Positions 49,741-58,258 of a DNA stretch of 64,000 nucleotides are shown here, in pieces. Source of the stretch: an uncultured Verrucomicrobiota bacterium (GTDB taxonomy: Bacteria; Verrucomicrobiota; Kiritimatiellia; Kiritimatiellales; Tichowtungiaceae). How positions within the stretch are numbered: the first letter of the stretch is position 1; every line of letters begins with the position of its first letter. The notes beneath the pieces were generated by a model, which worked only from the letters and a program-made list of their open reading frames with translations, was not told the origin of the DNA and did no database searches. Both the position numbers and the translations under genes were made by a program. Location: positions 1 through 64,000 of the forward strand of contig CAIKWE010000001.1 of assembly GCA_903831085.1 (NCBI GenBank), given 5' to 3'.

Positions 49741-52206
49741 ATGAAACTAGTGATCGTAGAATCTCCCGCAAAAGCAAAAACCATTAACAAGTATCTGGGC
49801 GAGGACTATATCGTCAAAGCTTCAATGGGCCACGTGCGTGACCTGCCGCCGAAGAAGCTCGGTGTGGATGTTGAAAAAGGATTCGAGCCCGAATATGTCA
49901 ACACGACCGGCCGTGCCAAGGTGATCACCGAGCTGAAGGCCGCCGCTAAGAAGTGCGACGAGGTGATTTTGGCGCCCGACCCGGACCGCGAAGGGGAGGC
50001 AATCGCCTGGCATCTTTTCGAACTGCTCAAGGGAATTGTTCCGCCCGAAAAATTCAGCCGCGTTACCTATAACGAAATCACCAAGCCGGCGATCAAAGAG
50101 GCGTTTTCCAAACCCGGCGTGATTGATATGAACCGCGTCAACTCGCAGCAGGCGCGGCGCGTGCTCGATCGGCTGGTCGGTTTTAAAGTGAGTCCGCTGC
50201 TTTGGCGGCAGATCAAGGGCGGCGTCAGCGCGGGTCGTGTACAGTCGGTCGCGCTTCGTCTGGTTTGTGAACGCGAAAACGAAATTAAAAATTTCAATCC
50301 CGAAGAATACTGGGTGCTCGGCGCCAACGTGCGCAAGCTGGTCGATCCGCGCAACCCGTTTGCCGTCAAGCTGGCGCAGATCAACGGCGAAAAGGCCGAG
50401 ATCAAGGGCGGCGAGCAGGCGCAGAAAATCCGCGCCGAACTTGAGGCGAGCTCGCTGCATGTGGCGCGTATCATCGAAAAAGAGATTCAGCGCAGAGCGC
50501 GCGCGCCGTTCATTACCAGTTCGATCCAGCAGTCGGCATCCAGCGTCTGCGGTTTTTCTCCGGCGCGGACGATGAGTATTGCGCAGGCCCTTTACGAAAA
50601 CGGGCTGATCACTTATATGCGAACCGACTCGTTCAATATCGCCAAGAGCGCGCAGGAAGCCTGTCACGCATTTGTCACCGCGCAGTACGGCGCGGAATAT
50701 CTGCCCGAAAAGCCGAACTTCTACAAGAGTCGCAGCAGCGCGCAGGAAGCGCACGAAGCGATTCGTCCCACCGACGTGACTCAAACTCCGCAGAGCCTTT
50801 CCGGACTGAAGCCCGAAGAGCAGAAGCTCTACAAGCTGATCTGGGAACGGTTTGTCGCCAGCCAGATGGTGCCTGCCCGTATTGCCCGGCGCACTGCCGA
50901 AATCGAAACGAACGGCTCAACGGTTTATCTTTTCCGCGCCACCTCGTCGGAAATTGCTTTTCCCGGTTACATGCGCGCCAGCGGCATTGAAAAAGCCGCC
51001 GATAAGAAAAACGAGGACGACGAGGACGAAAGCGACGAAGTGCAGCTTCCGCCGCTGACTGAAGGCGAAAAACTCGACTGCATCGAATGGCTCGGCGAAC
51101 AGAAATTCACCAAGCCGCCGGCGCGTTACAGCGAGCCGTCGCTCATTCGCGCGCTCGAAGAGAACGGCGTAGGGCGTCCGAGCACTTATGCTCAGACGCT
51201 GGCGACACTCGACAAGCGCGAATACGTTACCAAAGAAAAACGCGCGCTGGTTCCGACTGAGGCGGGTATGCGAGTGAACGAGTTTCTGGTCAGGGCGCTC
51301 GATCCGCTTTTTAACGTCAAGTTCACTGCGGAAATGGAAGAAAAGCTCGATCGGATCGAAGACGGTTCCGTCGAGTGGGCCGATATGATGCAGAAGTTTT
51401 ACACCCAGTTTCTCGAATGGCTCGAAGGCGCGCGTGACATGGCCGATGCCGGCGAAACTCAGAGTGTCCTCGCGGCGCTGGAACAGGTCAAGAAGTGGGC
51501 CGAGCCGGTCAAGCGCGGACGCCGCACCTACGACGACAGCGAAACGGTGCAGTCGGTGCGCGAAAAGTTTCAGGCAGACGGCGCGATTACCCAGCGGCAG
51601 CAACAGATGCTTTTTAATCTGGCCTGCAAATACATCGAACAGATCGGCAGCGAACAGATCAGCGGGCTGAAGCTCGAAAAACCCGAAGCGGCTTCCGCCG
51701 CAACCGTTCGCAAACTGGAGTTGCTGGAAAAGATCGAGTTTGGCGAAGCGCGCAAAATCGGGAAGAAAACCTACGACGATGGAAAATTCGTTACATCCCT
51801 TCGTCAGCAGGTGCAGGGCGGACGCAACCTCAGCGAGCGGCAGCTGGCCGCGCTCGACTCCGTGCTGACAAAATATTCTGAACAGATTGCGGACTTTGAA
51901 GTGATTAGGGACAGTCTCGACATGGCCGCCAAGCCCGCGACGGCAGATTCCGGTGTTACCGGAGCTCTGCTCGATCTGATGAAAAATGTCCAGACGTGGA
52001 ATCCGCCGGTCATGCGCGGGAAACGCGAGTTCAACGACAAGAACTTCTACGAGTCGCTGTTTGGTCAGTTTGGCACCAAGGGCGCTCTTTCTGAAAAACA
52101 GGTCGCCGCGCTCAAGAAAATTGTCGCCCGCTACGCCGCCCAGATTCCGGATTTCGACGCAATCCGCGAGCAGTACGGCCTTCCCGAACCGAAAGCGAAA
52201 AAGTAG
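49741..52206 (+). CDS. topA: DNA topoisomerase I with unusual C-terminal repeats
   Basis: TopA relaxes negative supercoils. The 821-residue product has the TOPRIM domain (KLVIVESPAKAKTINKYLG, APDPDREGEAIAWH), the cleavage region with the active-site Tyr in LITYMRTDS (about residue 291), and QEAHEAIRPTD. In place of the usual C4 zinc ribbons, the C-terminal ~245 residues contain three related ~75-80-residue repeats (about 576-650, 660-733 and 742-815), each with a YDD or FND motif and a Q/K-LxxLxxIxxxYxxQI helix. It starts 12 bp after dprA. Confidence 0.95.
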   Translation: MKLVIVESPAKAKTINKYLGEDYIVKASMGHVRDLPPKKLGVDVEKGFEPEYVNTTGRAKVITELKAAAKKCDEVILAPDPDREGEAIAWHLFELLKGIVPPEKFSRVTYNEITKPAIKEAFSKPGVIDMNRVNSQQARRVLDRLVGFKVSPLLWRQIKGGVSAGRVQSVALRLVCERENEIKNFNPEEYWVLGANVRKLVDPRNPFAVKLAQINGEKAEIKGGEQAQKIRAELEASSLHVARIIEKEIQRRARAPFITSSIQQSASSVCGFSPARTMSIAQALYENGLITYMRTDSFNIAKSAQEACHAFVTAQYGAEYLPEKPNFYKSRSSAQEAHEAIRPTDVTQTPQSLSGLKPEEQKLYKLIWERFVASQMVPARIARRTAEIETNGSTVYLFRATSSEIAFPGYMRASGIEKAADKKNEDDEDESDEVQLPPLTEGEKLDCIEWLGEQKFTKPPARYSEPSLIRALEENGVGRPSTYAQTLATLDKREYVTKEKRALVPTEAGMRVNEFLVRALDPLFNVKFTAEMEEKLDRIEDGSVEWADMMQKFYTQFLEWLEGARDMADAGETQSVLAALEQVKKWAEPVKRGRRTYDDSETVQSVREKFQADGAITQRQQQMLFNLACKYIEQIGSEQISGLKLEKPEAASAATVRKLELLEKIEFGEARKIGKKTYDDGKFVTSLRQQVQGGRNLSERQLAALDSVLTKYSEQIADFEVIRDSLDMAAKPATADSGVTGALLDLMKNVQTWNPPVMRGKREFNDKNFYESLFGQFGTKGALSEKQVAALKKIVARYAAQIPDFDAIREQYGLPEPKAKK

Positions 52207-52217
52207 ACTCAGCCGCG

Positions 52218-53171
52218 ATGAAAGAAATCGCAGATCCTTGTGTCGGGCATTTTGTTAAATACCTGCAAGGGGAGAAAAACGCCTCGGAACATACGGTCAG
52301 CAATTACCTGATCGATATCCGGCAGTTCATTGAGCTGATCTGGGGCGAAGAGGCCAAGCCGCCGTATAACTGGAAAGAGGCCGACCGCCTTTCTGCCCGC
52401 AAGTTCCTCGTCTTTTTCCAGAAGTTGGAAATGGAACCGGCGACGACAGGCCGCAAGCTGTCGGCGTTGCGTTCGTTTTATAAATTTCTGGTGCGCGAAG
52501 AATATGTGCCGATCAATCCGTTCAGCGGACTGCATTTGCCGAAGAAGGGCAGTTATCTGCCTGCGGTTCTTTCAGTGAATGAAATTGAGCAGTTGCTGGC
52601 GGCGCCGCACGCTATGGCGGCGGCGGAGAAACCGCTCGGCCTGTTTCAGGAATATATTCCGGTGCGCGATACCGCCATTCTCGAAGTGCTCTACAGCACC
52701 GGCATGCGTATCGGCGAGCTGGTGACGACGACCGAATCACGGATTGATATCCTTTCCGGCATTGTCAGCGTGCTCGGCAAAGGCAAAAAAGAACGGCTTT
52801 GTCCGCTCGGCCGTCCGGCGGAGCGGGCTTTGCAGAATGCGCTGGCGTGGCGGCAGGATATCTGGCTGTCGCTCGGCATGAAGGGCGACCCGAGGAAAGT
52901 GATTTTTCTGAATAAACACGGCGGGCCGCTCACGGCTCGTTCGATTGAACGGATGCTGAAAACGTATGTCGGGTATTGCGGCCTCAAGCCGACCATTTCG
53001 CCGCATGCCTTGCGCCACAGCTTTGCCACGCACCTGCTGGATAACGGCGCTGACCTGCGCAGTGTGCAGGAACTGCTCGGCCACGCCAGCCTCTCGACCA
53101 CCCAGATTTACACCCACGTTTCTGTGGAAAAACTGAAGCGGGTTTACGAGGAAGCGCATCCGAGGGCGTAG
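52218..53171 (+). CDS. xerC: Tyrosine recombinase XerC/XerD
   Basis: The product has 317 residues and would resolve chromosome dimers at dif. The N-terminal SAM-like domain is followed by the catalytic residues: Arg in STGMRIGELV, Lys in GKGKKERLCP, HALRHSFATHLL, LGHASLSTTQIYTH with the nucleophilic Tyr. Order after dprA-topA resembles Firmicutes dprA-topA-codV, hence xerC, but XerC and XerD cannot be separated by eye. There is an insertion around residue 130-145. A palindrome (52416-52430) encodes FQKLE. Confidence 0.9.
   Translation: MKEIADPCVGHFVKYLQGEKNASEHTVSNYLIDIRQFIELIWGEEAKPPYNWKEADRLSARKFLVFFQKLEMEPATTGRKLSALRSFYKFLVREEYVPINPFSGLHLPKKGSYLPAVLSVNEIEQLLAAPHAMAAAEKPLGLFQEYIPVRDTAILEVLYSTGMRIGELVTTTESRIDILSGIVSVLGKGKKERLCPLGRPAERALQNALAWRQDIWLSLGMKGDPRKVIFLNKHGGPLTARSIERMLKTYVGYCGLKPTISPHALRHSFATHLLDNGADLRSVQELLGHASLSTTQIYTHVSVEKLKRVYEEAHPRA
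52416..52430. repeat. TTCCA-R-N3-Y-TGGAA palindrome, copy 21
   Basis: Exact copy with centre GAAGT in the recombinase gene, reading FQKLE. Confidence 0.9.
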
Positions 53172-53258
53172 GGAAAACGATGAAGTATGAACGATGAATG
53201 CTGAAAAAGTATTCTTCCAACCTTTGGAAATTGAATATTGAGAATTGAATATTGAGCC
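53171..53258. repeat. Stuttered-word repeats around a palindrome (waaA upstream region)
   Basis: GATGAAGTATGAACGATGAATG, then an exact TTCCA-ACCTT-TGGAA (53215-53229), then ATTGAATATTGAGAATTGAATATTGAG. No gene is seen between xerC and waaA. Confidence 0.65.
53215..53229. repeat. TTCCA-R-N3-Y-TGGAA palindrome, copy 22
   Basis: Exact copy with centre ACCTT, embedded between two stutter repeats. Confidence 0.9.
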
Positions 53259-53279
53259 TTGAACGGGAACACTCCGTCG

Positions 53280-54566
53280 ATGATTTGGATTTTATACAAC
53301 CTGTTTTTCCCGGTCGCTTTTTTGTTTATGCTGCCGAAATTCATTTTGCGAATGGCGCGGCGCGGCGGCTACCGGCGTCATTTCGAGCAGCGGCTTGGAA
53401 TCTACGGACGCAGCACCTCAGCCAAACTGGCGGAAGGCCGCCGCATCTGGATCCACGCCGTCAGCGTCGGCGAGTTGTTTGTGGCGTTGCGTTTTATTGA
53501 GGAGTACCGCAAAGAACATTCCGAAGCGCTGTTTGTGCTGAGCACCAACACTTCGACCGGTCATGCTCTGGCCGACCAGAAAATGGATCCTTGTGATGTG
53601 CTGATCTATTTCCCAATCGATCTGCCATTCGTTATGCATCGTGTTTTCAGCGTCATTAAACCGCTTCAGGTGATTCTGGTGGAGTGCGAGTTCTGGCCGA
53701 ACATGGTGCGGCAGGCGCATCGGCGCGGCATTCCGGTGGCGCTGATCAACGGACGGATTTCCGATTCCTCGTTCAAAGGGTACATGCTTCTGCGTCCGTT
53801 CACCCGCCGTCTGCTCGAAATGATCAATCCGGTCTGCGTGCAGGGACGGCAGGATGCGGAACGCATCATCGCCATGGGTGCGCGGCCCGAAACGGTGAAA
53901 ACGCTCGGAACCGCCAAGTATGATCTGCCGCCGCCCGCCGGCGATGCGGACGCCGCCGCCCGCGCGGTGCTCAAAAAGATTTCGGTCTCAGAGAGCGCAC
54001 TCATCCTGCTTGGCGGTTCAACCTGGCCCGGCGAAGAAGAGGCGCTCTGCCAAATTTATAAGAATCTGCGCCCGCAGCATCCGGAACTTTTCCTCGTGCT
54101 GGCACCTCGCCACGCCGAGCGCCGCGACGACGTGGTCAAAACGCTCCAGGCTCAGAGTCTTTCTTTCGTTCTGCGAAGCCGGATGAGCGGCGGAAGTGAA
54201 AAGCCTGATGTTCTGGTGGTGGACACCACCGGCGAGCTGATGAATTTTTATGCCGCCGCCGATGTGGTGTTTGTCGGCAAGAGCCTTTGCGAACATGGCG
54301 GACAGAATCCGATCGAGCCGGCGCTGTTCGGCAAACCGATTGTCGTCGGGCCGAATATGGAAAACTTTCCGTCTGTTGTGGATGATTTTCTCGCGGCAAA
54401 AGCCTTGCGGCAAGTCGCCGATTTCCAAACCTTGGAAAAAAACATCGAGGAATTGCTGGCCAACTCTGTCGCCCGTGTGCAACTTGGTACCGCCGCACGC
54501 GGCGTCATTGAATCCCGTCGCGGTGTGATTAACAAAATGGTCGGGGAGGTTGGTTGTGCCATCTGA
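53280..54566 (+). CDS. waaA: 3-deoxy-D-manno-octulosonic acid transferase
   Basis: WaaA (KdtA) adds Kdo to lipid A at the inner membrane, showing an LPS-type outer membrane. The 428-residue product, from the ATG at 53280, has an N-terminal membrane anchor, HAVSVGELFVALRFI (with the catalytic Glu), STNTSTGHALA, ECEFWPNM, LINGRISDSSFKGY, GSTWPGEEEAL, LAPRHAERRD, DTTGELMNFYAAADVVFVG and GGQNPIEPALFGKP. A TTG seven codons upstream is less likely. A palindrome (54423-54437) encodes FQTLE. The next gene begins inside its last codons. Confidence 0.94.
   Translation: MIWILYNLFFPVAFLFMLPKFILRMARRGGYRRHFEQRLGIYGRSTSAKLAEGRRIWIHAVSVGELFVALRFIEEYRKEHSEALFVLSTNTSTGHALADQKMDPCDVLIYFPIDLPFVMHRVFSVIKPLQVILVECEFWPNMVRQAHRRGIPVALINGRISDSSFKGYMLLRPFTRRLLEMINPVCVQGRQDAERIIAMGARPETVKTLGTAKYDLPPPAGDADAAARAVLKKISVSESALILLGGSTWPGEEEALCQIYKNLRPQHPELFLVLAPRHAERRDDVVKTLQAQSLSFVLRSRMSGGSEKPDVLVVDTTGELMNFYAAADVVFVGKSLCEHGGQNPIEPALFGKPIVVGPNMENFPSVVDDFLAAKALRQVADFQTLEKNIEELLANSVARVQLGTAARGVIESRRGVINKMVGEVGCAI
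54423..54437. repeat. TTCCA-R-N3-Y-TGGAA palindrome, copy 23
   Basis: Exact copy with centre AACCT in waaA, reading FQTLE. Confidence 0.9.
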
Positions 54567-54867
54567 TATTTACAAACTGCAGGAACCTCCGGCTCCAAGC
54601 CGGGGAACGCGCTCAGCAGTTTCCCAACGTCGGAATGAGTATCTGCGGGCGATCGGCGAGGAGGTTGTGCCTCACCATCGGCACCATCCTCGCAGGCAGC
54701 ATCACCGATCTTTCGGGAAGAAAGTCGCGTTTTTCGGTTTCGGTGTGCTGGCTCTGTTGGCTGCTTTAATTATAATCGGTTCGGTTCTGTTGGCTATCCA
54801 TGCCGGAACGGTGGAGCACGGGGCACCGGCGAACGGGGCGACGCTAGATAATACTTTTTCCCGGTAA
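54556..54867 (+). CDS. Small single-pass membrane protein, SDIY-EPP family (member 1)
   Basis: Not a recognised family. The 103-residue product, from GTG 54556 overlapping the end of waaA by 11 bp, begins MPSDIYKLQEPPAP, then has a His/Arg-rich cytoplasmic stretch (HHRHHPRRQHHR, about 40-51), one membrane helix (about 57-82) and a short tail. The next gene encodes a similar protein. The pair follows waaA and may be in its operon. Confidence 0.65.
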   Translation: MPSDIYKLQEPPAPSRGTRSAVSQRRNEYLRAIGEEVVPHHRHHPRRQHHRSFGKKVAFFGFGVLALLAALIIIGSVLLAIHAGTVEHGAPANGATLDNTFSR

Positions 54868-54911
54868 AAAGAACTGTCAAACGGAACGCGAATCATTACT
54901 CTGACACCACT

Positions 54912-55250
54912 ATGTCCTCATCCGATATCTATGAAGTGAAAGAACCGCCGTGGGCGAAGAAGGCGGAGCCGCCCAAAAAACGCCGCCAGCGCCGTCATCA
55001 GGAAACATTTGACGAGGTCGTTAACAAAGACATTTCGGCGACGCACCGCCGCCGTAGCCGCAACAGCGGGTTTCGCCGGCTTCGGCATCGGCTGAAGAAG
55101 TATCCCAAGTTCAGCAAAAAATTCTGGATCAGCATTCTGGGCTCGGCGGGACTGATTCTGGTTCTGTTAATCGTCTGGGATATGTTTTTCCGTTATCCAG
55201 GTCCTCTGGCTAAGCCCATACCGGCTGTTCCCTCCGCCGAGGTAAAGTAA
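54912..55250 (+). CDS. Small single-pass membrane protein, SDIY-EPP family (member 2)
   Basis: Not a recognised family. The 112-residue product begins MSSSDIYEVKEPPWAKK, matching the start of the previous protein. A strongly basic stretch (KKRRQRRHQE and RRRSRNSGFRRLRHRLKK) is followed by one membrane helix (about 76-96) and a Pro-rich tail. The positively charged N-terminus predicts a cytoplasmic side able to bind nucleic acid or phospholipid. A hairpin repeat follows 7 bp after the stop. Confidence 0.65.
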   Translation: MSSSDIYEVKEPPWAKKAEPPKKRRQRRHQETFDEVVNKDISATHRRRSRNSGFRRLRHRLKKYPKFSKKFWISILGSAGLILVLLIVWDMFFRYPGPLAKPIPAVPSAEVK

Positions 55251-55257
55251 AAGTTTT

Positions 55258-55327
55258 AGAGTGCGGCGCTTCGTATGCGCCGCTTTTGAAAGCGGTGATA
55301 CGGCATAGCCTTTATCACCGCACTCCA
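55258..55327. repeat. GAGTGCGG...CCGCACTC hairpin repeat
   Basis: A 70-bp element with 8-bp terminal arms and inner hairpins (GCGGCGCTTCGTATGCGCCGC and AAAGCGGTGAT/ATCACCG-like). It lies between convergent genes, so it may stop transcription from both sides. Confidence 0.65.
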
Positions 55328-55332
55328 AAAAA

Positions 55333-56151
55333 TCACTGCCAGTTTTTAAACAGGTCGTTGAAGAAGGCGTTGGTTTTGTTTCTCCATCCCTTCCAGACTG
55401 GCGGAACCTTGCGGGCGTAGGGCGGCGGGCTCACATCCACATCGGCGGACTGTTCGACCGTGAACCATCCCTGACTCATCTGCTGCATATAGACCGCCCG
55501 GTATTCCGCGCCTGCCGCCTGATAGATGAAGATGGCGATCAGGACGAGGATGAAGTCCCCGTGAAACAGTCCGAAAATTCCGCCGATGACGGACATGATG
55601 CGTCCGATGCGTGCGGCGAGCGCGGTAGCTTTTAGTCGGCCAAGGCGCGGTGTCATGAAAGCGCGGAAGATGCGTCCGCCATCCATCGGGAACGACGGCA
55701 GCAGATTGAAAAGAAACAGCGCCAGGTTGACGGCGGAAAGAATGTAGAGAAGCACGGCCAGCGGCACGATACCCAGCGCGGCAAAAAGTTCTCCGATGAA
55801 GCGGCAAAGCAGCGCGAGCAGGGCGCTGACGGCCGGGCCGGCGAAAGCGACGAGAAACTCGTCTTTCGGACGGGAAGGGATGTTGTTCATTTTGGCGACG
55901 CCGCCGATCGGCAGCAGCATGATTTCGCTCACTCGGCACCCCTTGCGGATGGCGACCCAGGAATGACCCAGTTCGTGCAGTGCCACGCAGACGAAGACGC
56001 CGGCCGCGCAGAGCAGGCCGAAGAAAAATCGGGCGACACCGAACCACCGCGCGAACTGCATGGCAAGGAATGGAAGCAGAATAATCAGTGTGATATGCAC
56101 CCGCACCGGGATGCCCATGACATGAGTTAGCAGATAAGAGCGTTTAATCAT
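55333..56151 (-). CDS. Site-2 protease-like M50 metalloprotease
   Basis: The product has 272 residues with about six membrane segments. The zinc site HELGH is at 59-63, inside ALHELGHSWVAIRKG, and the second ligand in LPSFPMDGGRIFRAF (about 151-165). There is no PDZ domain; the C-terminus is a hydrophilic tail ending FFNDLFKNWQ. Such enzymes cut membrane proteins within the bilayer; the substrate is unknown. It ends beside the 55258-55327 hairpin. Confidence 0.9.
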   Translation of the reverse strand: MIKRSYLLTHVMGIPVRVHITLIILLPFLAMQFARWFGVARFFFGLLCAAGVFVCVALHELGHSWVAIRKGCRVSEIMLLPIGGVAKMNNIPSRPKDEFLVAFAGPAVSALLALLCRFIGELFAALGIVPLAVLLYILSAVNLALFLFNLLPSFPMDGGRIFRAFMTPRLGRLKATALAARIGRIMSVIGGIFGLFHGDFILVLIAIFIYQAAGAEYRAVYMQQMSQGWFTVEQSADVDVSPPPYARKVPPVWKGWRNKTNAFFNDLFKNWQ

Positions 56152-56244
56152 AAAATCCTTTATTTGCAGAGAGTGTTGAGGCTTTGGGCTGGGGAGTCAA
56201 GTTTGCGGGCGCGGAGGATTGACGGGGTGGGGGGGTTCCGGTAG

Positions 56245-57300
<1,056 letters not shown>

Positions 57301-57320
57301 GCAGACCACCGCTCAGTGCA

Positions 57321-57351
57321 AAAGCCGCTCCGGATTCCGGGGCGGCTTTTT
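57321..57351 (+). terminator. Intrinsic terminator of gap
   Basis: Stem AAAGCCGC/GCGGCTTT with loop about 13 bases, then TTTTTG. A partial second copy of its right half is at 58149-58173. Confidence 0.85.
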
Positions 57352-57356
57352 GCTTT
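57332..57356. repeat. 25-bp direct repeat, left copy (right half of the gap terminator)
   Basis: Matches 58149-58173 at 24 of 25 positions in direct orientation; together they bracket the ORF6N gene. Confidence 0.75.
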
Positions 57357-57371
57357 CCGGCGAAAACACGC

Positions 57372-57386
57372 TTCCAAAGGTTGGAA
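57372..57386. repeat. TTCCA-R-N3-Y-TGGAA palindrome, copy 24
   Basis: Exact copy with centre AAGGT, between gap and the ORF6N gene. Confidence 0.9.
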
Positions 57387-57460
57387 TAATCGAATATAAA
57401 CTTAGAAAGGTTTGGCAACAGTGCTGTTGGGGGTAATACCAAACCGTATGACATTCGGTA

Positions 57461-57526
57461 CAGGCGCGGCCATCGTCCGCACCCACAGTAAGAACGATTT
57501 CCTGTAGCCGCGTCCGTTGGGCGCGG
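57461..57526. repeat. GTAGCCGCG-type multi-hairpin repeat upstream of the ORF6N gene
   Basis: CAGGCGCGGCCATCGTCCGCACCCACAG and CTGTAGCCGCGTCCGTTGGGCGCGG. It is close to the reverse complement of the copy inserted in alaS and of the copy in the 20144-20346 element. Confidence 0.7.
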
Positions 57527-57569
57527 TAATAAAAACCGGAAGTCATGCGAAATTGGCATAAGGAGAGTT

Positions 57570-58142
57570 ATGAACGAACCGATTCGAATTGAGCCTTTGA
57601 TTTTGACCCTGCGCGGCCAGAAAGTGATTTTGGATGCCGATCTTGCCGGACTTTACGGAGTTCAAACCAAAGTGCTGAATCAGGCGGTGAAACGTAATGT
57701 CGACCGTTTCCCGGCGGATTTGATGTTTCAACTGACCACTCAGGAGTGGCGCAACTTGAAGTCACAATTTGTGACTTCAAATCTGGAACATGCTGAAATG
57801 GAAGAAGATAAGAGTAACCGGTCACAAATTGTGACCGGTTCCCAGCGGCATCGCGACCCGCGTTTTCTGCCGTTCGTCTTTACCGAACACGGGGCGATGA
57901 TGGCGGCTATGGTGCTGAACAGTCCGGAAGCGGTGGCGATGAGCCTGTTTGTGATACGGGCCTTTGTCCGGATGCGCGAACAGCTTGCCGCCAACGCCGC
58001 GATCCTGAAACGGCTGGCGGAAATTGATAAAACCCTGCTGGAACACGATCAGGCTCTCGGGCTGATCTGGGAGCAGCTTCAACCCTTGCTCGCTCCGCCG
58101 CCTGATCCACCGAAAAGGCGAATCGGCTTTCATCAGGACTGA
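57570..58142 (+). CDS. ORF6N-domain DNA-binding protein
   Basis: The product has 190 residues, ATG 57570 preceded by AAGGAGAG. The ORF6N domain (PF10543) covers about 8-90: ILTLRGQKVILDADLAGLYGVQTKVLNQAVKRNVDRFP, then DPRFLPFVFTEHGAMMAAMVLNSPEAVAMSLFVIRAFV. A coiled-coil-like segment and Pro-rich tail follow. ORF6N/KilA-N proteins are frequent in phages and mobile elements and widespread as solitary genes in PVC and Bacteroidetes genomes. The gene is bracketed by a 25-bp direct repeat of the gap terminator, suggesting a mobile cassette. Two palindromes lie inside it (about 57759-57778 and 57818-57841). Confidence 0.88.
   Translation: MNEPIRIEPLILTLRGQKVILDADLAGLYGVQTKVLNQAVKRNVDRFPADLMFQLTTQEWRNLKSQFVTSNLEHAEMEEDKSNRSQIVTGSQRHRDPRFLPFVFTEHGAMMAAMVLNSPEAVAMSLFVIRAFVRMREQLAANAAILKRLAEIDKTLLEHDQALGLIWEQLQPLLAPPPDPPKRRIGFHQD
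57759..57841. other. Two intragenic palindromes in the ORF6N gene
   Basis: AAGTCACAA-TTTGTGACTT and, 41 bp later, ACCGGTCACAA-ATTGTGACCGGT. They share a GTCACAA half-site but differ in arms and could be autoregulatory operators or hairpins. Confidence 0.55.
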
Positions 58143-58148
58143 TCCTTC

Positions 58149-58173
58149 GGATTCCGGAGCGGCTTTTTGCTTT
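58149..58173. repeat. 25-bp direct repeat, right copy (orphan half terminator)
   Basis: Keeps the right arm and T tract of the gap terminator but not the left arm. Confidence 0.75.
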
Positions 58174-58191
58174 TTAAATGTTGGACAAACT

Positions 58192-58202
58192 GGGGGGGGG
58201 GG
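58192..58202. repeat. Poly-G tract of 11 bases
   Basis: An uninterrupted run of G, 56 bp before the start codon of the next secreted protein, in or near its promoter. Confidence 0.8.
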
Positions 58203-58258
58203 ATATTTTAAGCATCATCGATGCAAGAGCATCGCATTTCGAGAAAGAGGTGCCGCCG

